Part shown: piece by piece, positions 34,341 to 43,286 of the stretch
How positions within the stretch are numbered: position 1 is the first letter of the stretch
Layout of the letters: each line of letters starts with the position of its first letter
Position numbers and translations under genes: made by a program
Source of the DNA: Streptomyces guryensis
Lineage (GTDB): Bacteria; Actinomycetota; Actinomycetes; Streptomycetales; Streptomycetaceae
DNA length: 64,000 bases
Direction of reading: 5' to 3'
NCBI RefSeq assembly: GCF_021261325.1
Contig: NZ_JAJSBI010000001.1
Location: 789,348 to 853,347, forward strand
The notes under the pieces: model-generated
Seen by the model: the letters and a program-made list of their open reading frames with translations, nothing else
What the model was told of the DNA's origin: nothing
Database searches by the model: none

Positions 34341-36435
34341 CGAGACCTGACTCACCGCCGCTGAACTCGGCGGCCAGGGCGGCGGCGAGGTCCTGGGGTG
34401 ACATGAGCGCGGTGCGGCCGGTGTCCGCGTCGACCAGGCTGCCGAGGACGCGGTGCAGCAGGTCGGCGCGGCCGAGGCAGTAGTCCTCCAGCAGCGGGAT
34501 CACCTCGTGGTGGAAGGCCGCGGCGAGGTCGTCCTCCGTGGCGATCGGCATGCCGTCCCGCAGCAGGTAGGCGTGTCCTATCTGGTGATCGGCGTCGAGA
34601 TGCCGGGTGATGCGGGTGTTGAGGGATTCGAAGAACTCAGCCAGGTCCAGCGGGCCGATCGTGCCCGAGACGGCGTCCGGGTCGGGGCCGACGGAAACGA
34701 AGGCGAAGCGGCGGCGTACGGCCGCGTCGAGGTGGCTGATGCTTCGGTCGGCGGTGTTCATCGTGCCGATGATCCGGATGTTCGGCGGCACGGAGAAGCT
34801 CCGCCCACTGACGGACAGGGCGAGGGGCAGGCCGCGCTTGTCGAGTTCGAGGAGCGTGATCAACTCGCCGAAGATCCGGGGCAGGTCACCGCGGTTGATC
34901 TCGTCGATGATCAGGAGGTACGTCTGCTCGGGATGTGCCGAGGCCCGGTCGCACAGGGCGTGGAACACCCCGTCCGTGAGGGCGAGCGTGAGCCCGGGGC
35001 CCGTGGCGCTCAGGTCCGGTTTGAAGCCCTCGACGAAGTCCTCGTAGCCGTAGGAAGGGTGGAAGGTCACCAGATGGACCTGCTCGCCGCCCAGCATCTC
35101 GACCTGGGCCGCGGAACGCTGGGCCGGGCCGGTGTTGATCACGTCCGCGCGGCCGGCCATGAAGAGGGCGGCACTGAGCGCGAGCCGGGTCTTGCCGGTT
35201 CCGGGAGGCCCGTGGAGGATCACCTGGCCCTTGCGTTCCAGCGCGTCCAGTACGGCCCGGACGTCCTCGGGCGCCAGCTCGGCGGATGACGGGGCGGCTT
35301 GCGCAACGGAGTCGGCCGCCCGGTGTGCGGTGAGCCTGGCGAAGAGCGTCGGGTCGACCTTGGCGAACGTGGACCGCCAGCCGTGCTGAGGTCCTGACAG
35401 CTTCTGCGCGTGGGAGACGTCCCAGTCGACCGGGACCACGTGCCGGAACTCCGGCCGTTCGGGGTCGAACCGATAGCCCCCGGTGACAGTGCCCGTGGCC
35501 AGGACCTCATCCATCCCACGGTTGGCCACGACCCGGTCTCCCGCCTCAAGGTCCCGGAACGCGAGAAGTCTGCGCGCGGTGGTGAGGCTACGACCGCTGC
35601 CGCTGGGCCAGTTCGCGTCGAGAGCCTCTTTCAGCTCGGAGTCGGTCTGATACTCGCCCAGGTCACGAAGCTCGTCCCACCCTACGCAGATGAACCCGCC
35701 GTCGCGGCACTCCTCCCACAAGCGGGCGCGCTCGCCGGGGGCGATCTTCCAAATCGTGCGCGTCTGCGGACGCGGGTCGAAGTCCTGGTAGAGGAAGGTC
35801 ATCACCTCGTTCCCGGTCCAGCCCGCGAACTCCGGGCGGGAGCCGACTAGTTCGAGGAGTTGCCGGTTGCTTCGCCAGGTCGGTGAATCGGCGCCCGACG
35901 TGCCGCCCAGCAGGGCGAGGAACTTACGCAGGTGCCCCGCGGAGTAGACGGGGAGGAAGTGCTCGGGGAAGTAGGTGGCGAGAGTCTTGGTCACCAGCGC
36001 GGGCCCGAACCGAAGGATTTCGAGGTCGTCCACAGCCGCGAAGTCGCCCACGGCCGTGGCGGTCAACGCCCGGCAGAACTCGGCCCGAAGACGCTCCCAC
36101 GCCTCCTGGGGCTCCATCCCGCGCAGCGGCGCCGCGAGCCGCCACTCACCGGAGTTGTGGCGGTACATGATGTGCTTCGCGGCGCTGCCGCCCTTGATGC
36201 TGCCCAAGCTCTGGGTGCCGAACTCCATGAGCCGGCAGTACGTCATGCCCGGACCGGACGGGTTCAGGCCAAGGGCGTAACGCTCCAGGAGCAGCTTGGG
36301 CCAGTCCTCTAGGGGGAACTGGGCCAGCACCTGCTTGCGCTCCTGCTCCGCGCCGGCTTCGTCCTTGGCAGCGGTGCTCCGGTCAAACCGGGCCGCTGCT
36401 TCCCATATGTCCACGCCGTCGGTCATGGGCGTCAT
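34333..36435 (-). CDS. mcrB: McrB-like AAA+ motor with EVE-type N-terminal domain, copy 2
   Basis: 700 aa from the ATG at 36435 (another ATG at 36426). About 240-370 is an EVE-like module (TIWKIAPGERARLWEE, GFICVGWDELRDLGEY, RLLAFRDLEAGDRVVANRGMDEVLATGTV). The AAA+ domain has GPPGTGKTRLALS near 407, FHPSYGYEDFVEGF, LIIDEINRGDLPRIFGE and TMNTADRSISHLDAAVRRRF. The EVE domain would read the modified base and the ring would recruit McrC. The first 240 residues are helical and unassigned. Confidence 0.85.
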   Translation of the reverse strand: MTPMTDGVDIWEAAARFDRSTAAKDEAGAEQERKQVLAQFPLEDWPKLLLERYALGLNPSGPGMTYCRLMEFGTQSLGSIKGGSAAKHIMYRHNSGEWRLAAPLRGMEPQEAWERLRAEFCRALTATAVGDFAAVDDLEILRFGPALVTKTLATYFPEHFLPVYSAGHLRKFLALLGGTSGADSPTWRSNRQLLELVGSRPEFAGWTGNEVMTFLYQDFDPRPQTRTIWKIAPGERARLWEECRDGGFICVGWDELRDLGEYQTDSELKEALDANWPSGSGRSLTTARRLLAFRDLEAGDRVVANRGMDEVLATGTVTGGYRFDPERPEFRHVVPVDWDVSHAQKLSGPQHGWRSTFAKVDPTLFARLTAHRAADSVAQAAPSSAELAPEDVRAVLDALERKGQVILHGPPGTGKTRLALSAALFMAGRADVINTGPAQRSAAQVEMLGGEQVHLVTFHPSYGYEDFVEGFKPDLSATGPGLTLALTDGVFHALCDRASAHPEQTYLLIIDEINRGDLPRIFGELITLLELDKRGLPLALSVSGRSFSVPPNIRIIGTMNTADRSISHLDAAVRRRFAFVSVGPDPDAVSGTIGPLDLAEFFESLNTRITRHLDADHQIGHAYLLRDGMPIATEDDLAAAFHHEVIPLLEDYCLGRADLLHRVLGSLVDADTGRTALMSPQDLAAALAAEFSGGESGLDA

Positions 36436-36564
36436 GATGCCGGAACGGTGAGGGTCGCAGGGGGTGTAGGGCGATTTGGGCCTGCGTGGCCGCGTCCGCC
36501 GCACCGGCCGACAGGAGCCCTGCCACCGCGTGTCATGCTGTGACGATCTTAGGGGGAGGGTGAC

Positions 36565-36792
36565 ATGACCGAGAAGCCGCTGACGCACAAGCAGGCACTC
36601 GCCGCAGTGATCCAGGCGCTGGGTGGCACCTGGGACACGGAGCGTGCCGTACTGGCCCTACGGGTCTCGGGGTACCAGCCGGCGAACGACGAAGCCGCGG
36701 GCAAGGAAGCCCGCCGCAACCTGCGCGAGCTCGCCGACGACGGTCTGATCGTGAGGCCGGACCCGGACCAGGCTGTCTACCGGCTGGCGTAA
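36565..36792 (+). CDS. Small winged-helix-like protein, copy 1
   Basis: 75 aa, ATG with GGGGGAGG upstream. THKQALAAVIQALGG, ARRNLRELADDGLIVRPDPDQAVYRL looks like a recognition helix and wing of a small wHTH. A near-identical gene with the same upstream sequence lies at 62946-63173. Function unknown; perhaps a regulator carried with the duplicated block. Confidence 0.65.
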   Translation: MTEKPLTHKQALAAVIQALGGTWDTERAVLALRVSGYQPANDEAAGKEARRNLRELADDGLIVRPDPDQAVYRLA

Positions 36793-36819
36793 ACGCCACC
36801 ACGGGGCTCCGGCGCGCCG

Positions 36820-37083
36820 TCAGGAAGCAGCGGGCTCCTGGAAGCCGTTCGTTTTGATGTGGGCGATGGCTGACGGATGGGTGGTCAGGCACTCGCCGCA
36901 CACCCGCCAGTGATGAACGCTGCCGTCACGGAACTTGGTGCGCACCTCCGCGACGAGCTTCTTGTCGCACTCGCCGCTCGTGGCCATGGAACAGATGACC
37001 TTGTCGTGTTGCTCGAACGCCGGAATGTAGGGGTGGATCGACAGGATCGGAGAGAGCATCTCCCGCGCTGCTGCATGAGGCAT
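36820..37083 (-). CDS. Small cysteine-containing protein (zinc-ribbon-like)
   Basis: 87 aa. Cysteines are arranged C-x7-C (ICSMATSGEC) and C-x2-C (RVCGEC) about 33 residues apart, with a histidine pair (VHHW) between, suggesting one zinc site. No family is recognised. The ATG at 37083 lacks a clear ribosome site; an inner ATG at residue 9 is possible. Confidence 0.45.
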   Translation of the reverse strand: MPHAAAREMLSPILSIHPYIPAFEQHDKVICSMATSGECDKKLVAEVRTKFRDGSVHHWRVCGECLTTHPSAIAHIKTNGFQEPAAS

Positions 37084-37148
37084 GACACGGGAGAGTAGCG
37101 ACGTGGCTTCGCCGGGCGCCTACGCGCCGTGTAATGCCCGGTCGGCGG

Positions 37149-38444
37149 TCACGACTCGTCCTCGTCTCCCAGCTCGTTGACGAGTGGTACGAGGAGCGGG
37201 TGGACGGAGAACCCGGACGCGCGGCCGCCGGGGTCTGCGTCGTATTCGGCCTTCAGGACCTGGACCGCCGACTCCGAGATCTTGCCCAGGTTGCGCAGCA
37301 GGCCGGTGATGCGGGTGACCGGCTTGGTGAAGCCTCTGAGGGAGCGGCCCTCGGAGTAGTGACAAATGTCGTAAACGCTCTTGGCGTCGGCGACGCCGTC
37401 CATCGCGGCGGCGTACTTGATGACGTCGACCCTGTCTCCGTAGTTCTCGTAGGTCAACCGGTCGAAGAGTTCCTGGAGCGCGTCGGTCGTCCAGCCGCCG
37501 TAGGCTCCGTCGTCGGTCCCGATCCGTTCGACGCGTTCGATGTCCTCGACGGACCCCTCCCGGAGACCGAACTCCAGGATCGGTGAGGCGACTTCCAGGA
37601 ACCGCTTGGGCGTCAGCATGAAGAGCCGACCGCCGCCCCGGGTCCTGAGCTCCTCGGTCAGTTCCGGCCGGGGGCCGCGGTTGAAACCCTGCTCCTTACG
37701 CCACCAGTCCTCCTTGACATCCGCTGTCACGAACAGCACGTCACACTGGCGGCGGCCGGCCTCCCGGAGGATCTGCTCCCACACGAGATAGTCGGCAGCC
37801 GCTCCCACGCCGTCCTTCGTCTTGTCCATGTAGCCCGGAGGCAGTCGCTTCTCGACACGGCGCATGCCCTCCGTGATCGCCTTGTCGTAGTCCCGCTGAC
37901 TCAGTGGGGCACCGACCCGGCCGGCGAGCGCGGGCTCCAGTTCCGCGATGACCGGATCGGAGCTCGTGTCGTGGGTGATGTTCTGCCACTCACCCTCGCC
38001 GACCTTGACAATCGCCTCCTGCACGTCGTCGAAGACCTCGTTCAGCTGGCTGCGTAGGCGGTCGGTCTCCTCCTCCGGCAGAGCCACGCGATTGGCCCAG
38101 GTGCGCAGGGTGCGTTCTGCTTGGGCTGCGTGACCGGCCATGTCCTCGGCGGCCTGCGCACCGGACGACCGTGCGTCGCTGAGGGTGCCCTCACGGTTCC
38201 GCCAGAACTCCACGAGGACCTGGTGCGGCACCCATAACCGGTCCTCCACGGCGCCGAGCGCGCGCAGCAGGTCGCCGCGGGCCTGCTCGGTGTAGCGGTA
38301 GAGGTTCAGCAGGACGTTGGCGTCTGGGGCCACCAGACCGTGGGTCAGTACGGAGGTGAAGTCCTCGGTGGTCGGGGTCCGGAAGGCGCCGAAGTCGTCG
38401 AAGAGGCCTCGGTTGTCCGCCCCGGCCGTCGTGTCCTCTGCCAC
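37149..38444 (-). CDS. PIN-like (PIN_8 type) nuclease-domain protein
   Basis: 431 aa from the GTG at 38444 behind GGTGGAG. The PIN pattern is split by a long insert: GLVAPDANVLLNLYRY near 39 (first Asp), VPHQVLVEFWRNREG near 75 (Glu), then GVGAAADYLVWEQIL near 225 and DVLFVTADVKEDWWRKE near 248 (Asp). The insert (about 85-215) is coiled-coil rich and the C-terminus (300-431) is helical. This is the layout of large PIN-like domain proteins of defence islands. The target RNA is unknown. Confidence 0.75.
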   Translation of the reverse strand: MAEDTTAGADNRGLFDDFGAFRTPTTEDFTSVLTHGLVAPDANVLLNLYRYTEQARGDLLRALGAVEDRLWVPHQVLVEFWRNREGTLSDARSSGAQAAEDMAGHAAQAERTLRTWANRVALPEEETDRLRSQLNEVFDDVQEAIVKVGEGEWQNITHDTSSDPVIAELEPALAGRVGAPLSQRDYDKAITEGMRRVEKRLPPGYMDKTKDGVGAAADYLVWEQILREAGRRQCDVLFVTADVKEDWWRKEQGFNRGPRPELTEELRTRGGGRLFMLTPKRFLEVASPILEFGLREGSVEDIERVERIGTDDGAYGGWTTDALQELFDRLTYENYGDRVDVIKYAAAMDGVADAKSVYDICHYSEGRSLRGFTKPVTRITGLLRNLGKISESAVQVLKAEYDADPGGRASGFSVHPLLVPLVNELGDEDES

Positions 38445-38590
38445 TGCTCCACCGTCGTCGCCGTATGCCGCCTTCGAGGGGCGTACGGTCTCGACCCCTC
38501 GCGTTCGCCTGCTTGGACCGTAGCGCGTAGAAGGGGACCAGGGGCAGTGAACGGGCAACTCTGGCAGGCCTGTTGGACAGGAATTCCTCG

Positions 38591-39028
38591 TCAAGTGGGC
38601 CGGTGACCCACCTCGGCCCAAACGGTCTTGCCGCTCGGCGGATGTGGTTCGGTGCCCCAGCGGTCGGCCAGCGCGCTGACCAGGAATAGACCGCGGCCCG
38701 TCTCGCCGTACGTCGCCGAGTCGGTGGGTAGGACGGGGAGCTGCCCGCCCTTTGCATCGGTGACTGCGATGCGGAGGAGGCCGGTCGTGGTGTCGAGGGT
38801 GAGGGCGAGCCGGAAGTCGCGGCCCTGGACGCGGCCGTGCAGGGCCGCATTGGCGGCGAGTTCGGCGACGATCTGCTCTGCTCGCTCGGTCACGTCGGGT
38901 GACAGGTCCCAGGCGCGGAGCTGGGTGGTGGCGAGGAGGCGTGCGAGGCGGGCGCCTCGGCGGGTGGAGGACAGGAGCTGGGCGAACGTGGCAACGGTGC
39001 AAGGTGGTTGGGGAAGGGTTGCGTTCAT
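38591..39028 (-). CDS. RsbW-like ATP-binding (HATPase) regulatory protein
   Basis: 145 aa from the ATG at 39028. The N box AEQIVAELAANAALHG and G1 region RIAVTDAKGG, GETGRGLFLVSALADRWG follow anti-sigma-factor-like HATPase_c_2 proteins of Streptomyces. It is divergent from the XRE/DUF397 pair; this trio is common in Streptomyces developmental regulation (WhiJ-like loci). A kinase or anti-sigma activity is not assured. Confidence 0.8.
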   Translation of the reverse strand: MNATLPQPPCTVATFAQLLSSTRRGARLARLLATTQLRAWDLSPDVTERAEQIVAELAANAALHGRVQGRDFRLALTLDTTTGLLRIAVTDAKGGQLPVLPTDSATYGETGRGLFLVSALADRWGTEPHPPSGKTVWAEVGHRPT

Positions 39029-39202
39029 GGGGCCACCGTGGCGGGTGCGTGGGGGCGCGATCCAGGAGTGACGCCCGTACGGTGCGTCAGCGTACGGGCA
39101 CATTCTGTGGACGGTACGCGAGGTTTTCCGTCACGCTGGGTGCCGTCGGGTGCGGGGCGACGGACGTGTGAGTCGCGTGTACGGAGCGGGAGGTGGCCGC
39201 GT

Positions 39203-40090
39203 ATGACGGGCGGCATTGACATCATGGCCGAGGGCGGCTGCGACGAGGAGCCAGCCGGCGGTGAGCCGGATCGTGAGCCTGACCCCTCGGACTGTCTGCG
39301 GACCTGGGGTGCCGTCCAGCAGGCGCTGCGTGAGCACGCGGGATACAGCAGGGCCGAGTTCGCGGATCTGGTGTGCTTCTCCAAGCACACCGTGGAGTCG
39401 GTGGAGCTGGGGCGGAGGATGCCCGACGAGTCGTACGTGGTGCGGTCGGAGGAACTCCTCGGGAACACCGGGGCGTTGCGGAAGTCGTCGAAGTACGTGA
39501 CGCGGGGGCGGGGGGATGTGGGGCTGGCGGCGTGGTTTCGGCAGTGGGCCCGGCTGGAGCGGGTGGCGGAGAGTCTGTGCACGTATGAGTGCAGGCTGGT
39601 GCCGGGGTTGTTGCAGTCGGAGGGGTATGCGCGGGCGGTGTTCGAGGGGACCGTTCCGGTGGCACCGGACGACCAACTGGACGAGTTCATGGCCAGGCGC
39701 ATGGAGCGGCAGAGGATGCTGTTCGAGCGACCGACCATCCCGTTCAGCTTCATCGTCGAGGAGCATGTCTTCCGGCGCCGGTTCGGGGACGCCGACCAGA
39801 TGCGGGGCATGTTCGATCGCGTGCTGGAGTTGAGCGCGCCGCGCAACGTGACGCTGCAGATCGTGCCGCTTGAGGCCGGGTTGCACGCGTGCCTGGACGG
39901 TGCGTTGCAGCTCTTGGAGACCCCCAAGGGGCAGCGGCTTGCGTACTCGGAAGGGCAGCAGAACGGCCGTCTGATCTCCGACCCGAAAGAGGTGAGCTTC
40001 CTCTACCAGCGCTATGACACACTGCGCTCGCAGGCCCTCAACTCCAAGGACTCCCGGGGCCTGTTGGAGCGACTTCGAGGAGAGCTATGA
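39203..40090 (+). CDS. XRE-family regulator with DUF5753 domain
   Basis: 295 aa from the ATG at 39203. The HTH (QQALREHAGYSRAEFADLVCFSKHTVESVELGRR) is followed by DUF5753 (WFRQWARLERVAESLCTYECRLVPGLLQSEGYARAVF, then FIVEEHVFRRRFGD, IVPLEAGLHACLDGALQLLE). Such regulators act with DUF397 and HATPase neighbours, both present here. Confidence 0.9.
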   Translation: MTGGIDIMAEGGCDEEPAGGEPDREPDPSDCLRTWGAVQQALREHAGYSRAEFADLVCFSKHTVESVELGRRMPDESYVVRSEELLGNTGALRKSSKYVTRGRGDVGLAAWFRQWARLERVAESLCTYECRLVPGLLQSEGYARAVFEGTVPVAPDDQLDEFMARRMERQRMLFERPTIPFSFIVEEHVFRRRFGDADQMRGMFDRVLELSAPRNVTLQIVPLEAGLHACLDGALQLLETPKGQRLAYSEGQQNGRLISDPKEVSFLYQRYDTLRSQALNSKDSRGLLERLRGEL

Positions 40091-40272
40091 GCGCGACGGA
40101 ACTGGCCTGGTTCAAGTCCAGCTACAGCGGCAGCCAGGGCGACAGCTGCGTCGAGGTCGCCTTCCGCGAACAGGCTGTCTGCGTACGCGACTCCAAGGAT
40201 ATGACGCGTCCTCACTTCGTCGTCGGGCATGAGGAATGGGCGCGGTTCGTGGGGTTCGTGGCGGACGTCTGA
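40087..40272 (+). CDS. DUF397 small protein
   Basis: 61 aa, ATG overlapping the XRE stop (ATGA). WFKSSYSGSQGDSCVEVAF and CVRDSKD, then EEWARFVGFV, are the defining DUF397 blocks. It probably antagonises or tunes the XRE regulator. Confidence 0.9.
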   Translation: MSATELAWFKSSYSGSQGDSCVEVAFREQAVCVRDSKDMTRPHFVVGHEEWARFVGFVADV

Positions 40273-40278
40273 ACGAAG

Positions 40279-43143
40279 TCAGCGGTGCTTCCATAGGCCG
40301 TAGAGCCGCAGGACATCAAGCTGCCACTGGGCGTGCAACTCGTCTTGTGAAGCGGGCAGTTCCCGGCCGAGCGAGTAAGCCACGTGCCGGTACAGCGGGT
40401 GCAGTTCCCCATTGTTCGTGGTTACCAGAGCGGAGAGAAGCGGCTCGCTCATCGGGGTGTCCGCGTCAGCGAGGACCAGAACCTCCCCCTGGTCGTCCGG
40501 GTGCAGATGCGGAAGTTCCACGCCCGGACGATGCCGGATGGTGGACCAGGTTGTGGTGGTGCCACCGTGTGCGGCGTCTTCCAGCGCGGCGCGGACGATG
40601 GCCGCGAGTTCGGAGAGCTTCTCCCTGCTTGTCCGGGACTCGTGGTCCGTCTCGGGATCAGGGACGCTCACCTCATTCCGCGACGCGGTCAGATCGTCAA
40701 GTCCTTCCTCGCTGGCTCGGAGAGCTGCTTGGACGTCCTCCGGCAATTTGCCGTGGTACTTCCTCTTCAGTTCCTTCGCCTTGTTCAGTTCGTCGCGGAG
40801 GGTGCTGGCCGCTGCGGCTCCGTCCTTCTGTGCAAGGTTGTCGAGCAAGGGACGAAGTTCTGCCAGGACATTCTCGTTCTCGCGGTCCCGGACCCAATCG
40901 CTCATGTCGCGCAGGTGGTTCCGGTACTTTGCCTGGTTCTCAGGCGTCAGTTTCGTACCGTAGACCCTTCCCGCCTCCTGCCAGACCCGCTTGGCTTCGG
41001 CGAGTTCGCCGGTCTGACGGGCTCTGTCGAATCTCCAGCGGAGCCCCGTGAGCGTGCCAATGGCAGCGACTTCGGAAACGTGAGCCTGGAGTTCGGAGCC
41101 TGATCGTGCCTCAGGGGCGGATGCGGCATCGGAGGGTCCGGTTCCGACGGTCTTCCGTCGGCGCTCGGCGTCCGTGTACGCGTCGCGGATGCGGCCTACC
41201 TCCAGTTGCCTGGCCCAGTGGACCTCGCTCGCGAGGCCCGGTACCGGACGGCCATGCCGCTGAAGGATCGCCGCGAAATACGGCAGCGGGTTGCCGTCCT
41301 CGGCGACGACGAGGGCCGCGTACATGAGGCCCCCATCCTGGAGTGGCTCATCCACACGGAACAGGAGGTTGGCGCACCGCTCGTCCGAGAGAAGCCGGAA
41401 GGCGAACCCCGTCATTTCCGAGAGTTCACGCCAGGTCATGTCGGCGGCACCGTTCTCAGCGCGTGCCCTGAGGTGCTCACGCAGTGCGAGTACGAGCTGA
41501 AGAGTGGGAAGGCTCGCGGGTGAGATTGGCTCCCGACCAAGTTGGGGTTTCTGAGGCTCTTGCACTCCCTGGGGATGACCCGCAGACGCGGGCGGGGCCT
41601 TCGCCGCCGCTGCCTTCCGGCTCGGCGATGCCTCGGCCCGGCGCGCGCCGCAGAGCTGGTACACACGCTCCAGCTCCTGCTGATGGATCCGATGAACCTC
41701 CTGTGTGGACGTGCCCGGGGCCCAGCCCAGCGCGGTGAGCACATCGGCGAAGAAGGATGCCGGTCCGTCGCCGCCGGTAGTGAGCAGTGAGGACAGCACG
41801 GGTCTGTCCTGGGTTCGGGGGAAGTCCATTGCCACGAGAAGCTTGAGTCGGTGTTCCGGTGTGATCGACTCTGCGCCGTTCCCTATCGTCCGGACGAGCG
41901 TGGGCCAGGCAACCCGGCCACGGGAGCGGGCGATGCGCTCCAGGTTTCGACGGAGGGAGGCGACCATCTCGGGGTCGCTGAGGCGTGGTCGTAGTACGTC
42001 GGGCGCCGGTGTGGGCCGTGAGGTTTGAGTGTGGCCGGTAGCCGTCGACTCGGGCAGCGCCGGCCTTAGTCCGTTCCAGGCGGCAGCCTCCCGGGCGTCG
42101 AGGCGTCGCGCCCGGCTCGCGAGGATGAGCCAGGCAGGGGTGTCTTCCGGGGCGCCGACGTCGGCGCCGAGGGGGGTCAGCGTCACCCCGTCCCCGAGGA
42201 GGTACACCCTCGATGGCTTGGGGGTCGGAGTGATCGAAGGAAGGACGATGCGGGCCTGGAGCACTGCCGCGCCCGCGGGCTGAATGTCCGCGTCGTAGAC
42301 CCGCCCTGTTGTTCCCGCTGGTGGGCGTACGTCGTTCCGCGGTATGGCCCCTGTGAAGGCCACGGTGTCATCGGCCAGTTGGAAGAAGACCTGGGCGGCT
42401 GTGGCAGCCACCTCGGACGAACGGCGCGGCATGACGCCCTTGGGCGTGTGCGCCAGGCTCGGCGTGACGATGCCCTCGCGCGTCATCGAGCACTCGGACA
42501 AGGTCGTCCACTCGATGGTGCCACCGGGAAGCTGGGTACCGACGCGCACCTCACGCGTGGCGCCGACGGTCCGGCACTCGATGCGAATCGCGTAGCCGTG
42601 AGTCTTCACCCGGTCGTAGGCGAGCATGCTGTCCGGGCCGAACAACCACTCGACACCTTCAGCTCCCTGGGCGAGGTCTTCTGCCTCCTGCTGCCACTGC
42701 CGGAGGCCCAGCCGCGCCAGCTGAACGCGTACGAACTGCCGCCCGCCGGACAACCGGAAGTCCACGGTCCCGCCCGGCCTGTCCCCGACCGTCCCGTACG
42801 ACGCCTTGGCCTTCCGGTGGTTCTGCTGGGCGAGCCATTGGGTCAGGGCCTGGCCGATGTAGAGATGGTCGGCGCTTGACTCGCCGTTCGCGGTGCGGCG
42901 GCAGTGGACGGGCGGTCGGTGGGCGAAGTGGCACTTCTTCTCGGTGTACCGCTTGGGAGTGAGTTTCTTGCCACAGCCACCGAGGAGGGTTCCACAGTAG
43001 AACTCGTCGCGCGAGCGGCCTCGCATGAAGGTGTCGAACTCGTCGTGGTCGTACGGGAGGAACACTGGTACGTCGGAACCGGCACGTCCGATGACGGCGG
43101 TTTGGACTTTGCGGGTGTCTCCCTCGTCGGGGAACGATGTCAT
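40279..43143 (-). CDS. Large CoiA-like putative nuclease protein, end of DISARM-like operon
   Basis: 954 aa. The N-terminus shares the cluster of the 1715-3190 gene: KVQTAVIGRAGSDVPVF, FYCGTLLGGCGKKLTPKR, CHFAHRPP, HCRRT, SSADHLYIGQALTQWL, then VDFRLSGGRQFVRVQL, a CoiA-like zinc plus PD-(D/E)XK layout at about 45-150. The rest is helical with repeated segments of about 60-80 residues beginning LRRNLERIARSRGRVAWPTL, LREHLRARAENGAADMTWREL and IVRAALEDAAHGGTTTTWSTI, each followed by LLSxLVTTxxxxLxPxY-like text. These repeats may sense a partner. It is the last of five genes on this strand. Confidence 0.55.
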   Translation of the reverse strand: MTSFPDEGDTRKVQTAVIGRAGSDVPVFLPYDHDEFDTFMRGRSRDEFYCGTLLGGCGKKLTPKRYTEKKCHFAHRPPVHCRRTANGESSADHLYIGQALTQWLAQQNHRKAKASYGTVGDRPGGTVDFRLSGGRQFVRVQLARLGLRQWQQEAEDLAQGAEGVEWLFGPDSMLAYDRVKTHGYAIRIECRTVGATREVRVGTQLPGGTIEWTTLSECSMTREGIVTPSLAHTPKGVMPRRSSEVAATAAQVFFQLADDTVAFTGAIPRNDVRPPAGTTGRVYDADIQPAGAAVLQARIVLPSITPTPKPSRVYLLGDGVTLTPLGADVGAPEDTPAWLILASRARRLDAREAAAWNGLRPALPESTATGHTQTSRPTPAPDVLRPRLSDPEMVASLRRNLERIARSRGRVAWPTLVRTIGNGAESITPEHRLKLLVAMDFPRTQDRPVLSSLLTTGGDGPASFFADVLTALGWAPGTSTQEVHRIHQQELERVYQLCGARRAEASPSRKAAAAKAPPASAGHPQGVQEPQKPQLGREPISPASLPTLQLVLALREHLRARAENGAADMTWRELSEMTGFAFRLLSDERCANLLFRVDEPLQDGGLMYAALVVAEDGNPLPYFAAILQRHGRPVPGLASEVHWARQLEVGRIRDAYTDAERRRKTVGTGPSDAASAPEARSGSELQAHVSEVAAIGTLTGLRWRFDRARQTGELAEAKRVWQEAGRVYGTKLTPENQAKYRNHLRDMSDWVRDRENENVLAELRPLLDNLAQKDGAAAASTLRDELNKAKELKRKYHGKLPEDVQAALRASEEGLDDLTASRNEVSVPDPETDHESRTSREKLSELAAIVRAALEDAAHGGTTTTWSTIRHRPGVELPHLHPDDQGEVLVLADADTPMSEPLLSALVTTNNGELHPLYRHVAYSLGRELPASQDELHAQWQLDVLRLYGLWKHR

Positions 43144-43286
43144 GACACGACTCCGGGTGGGCGATGAGTCAGGGCTTACGGCGGGAAGCGGTACCGGCGA
43201 TCGTCACGGCGGCGTGGTCTCCCGCTGGCCTCGCCTGGGGGCCGGGAGAACGCCACTGGGCGGGCGCGCGTGAGGGGACCCCTCGG

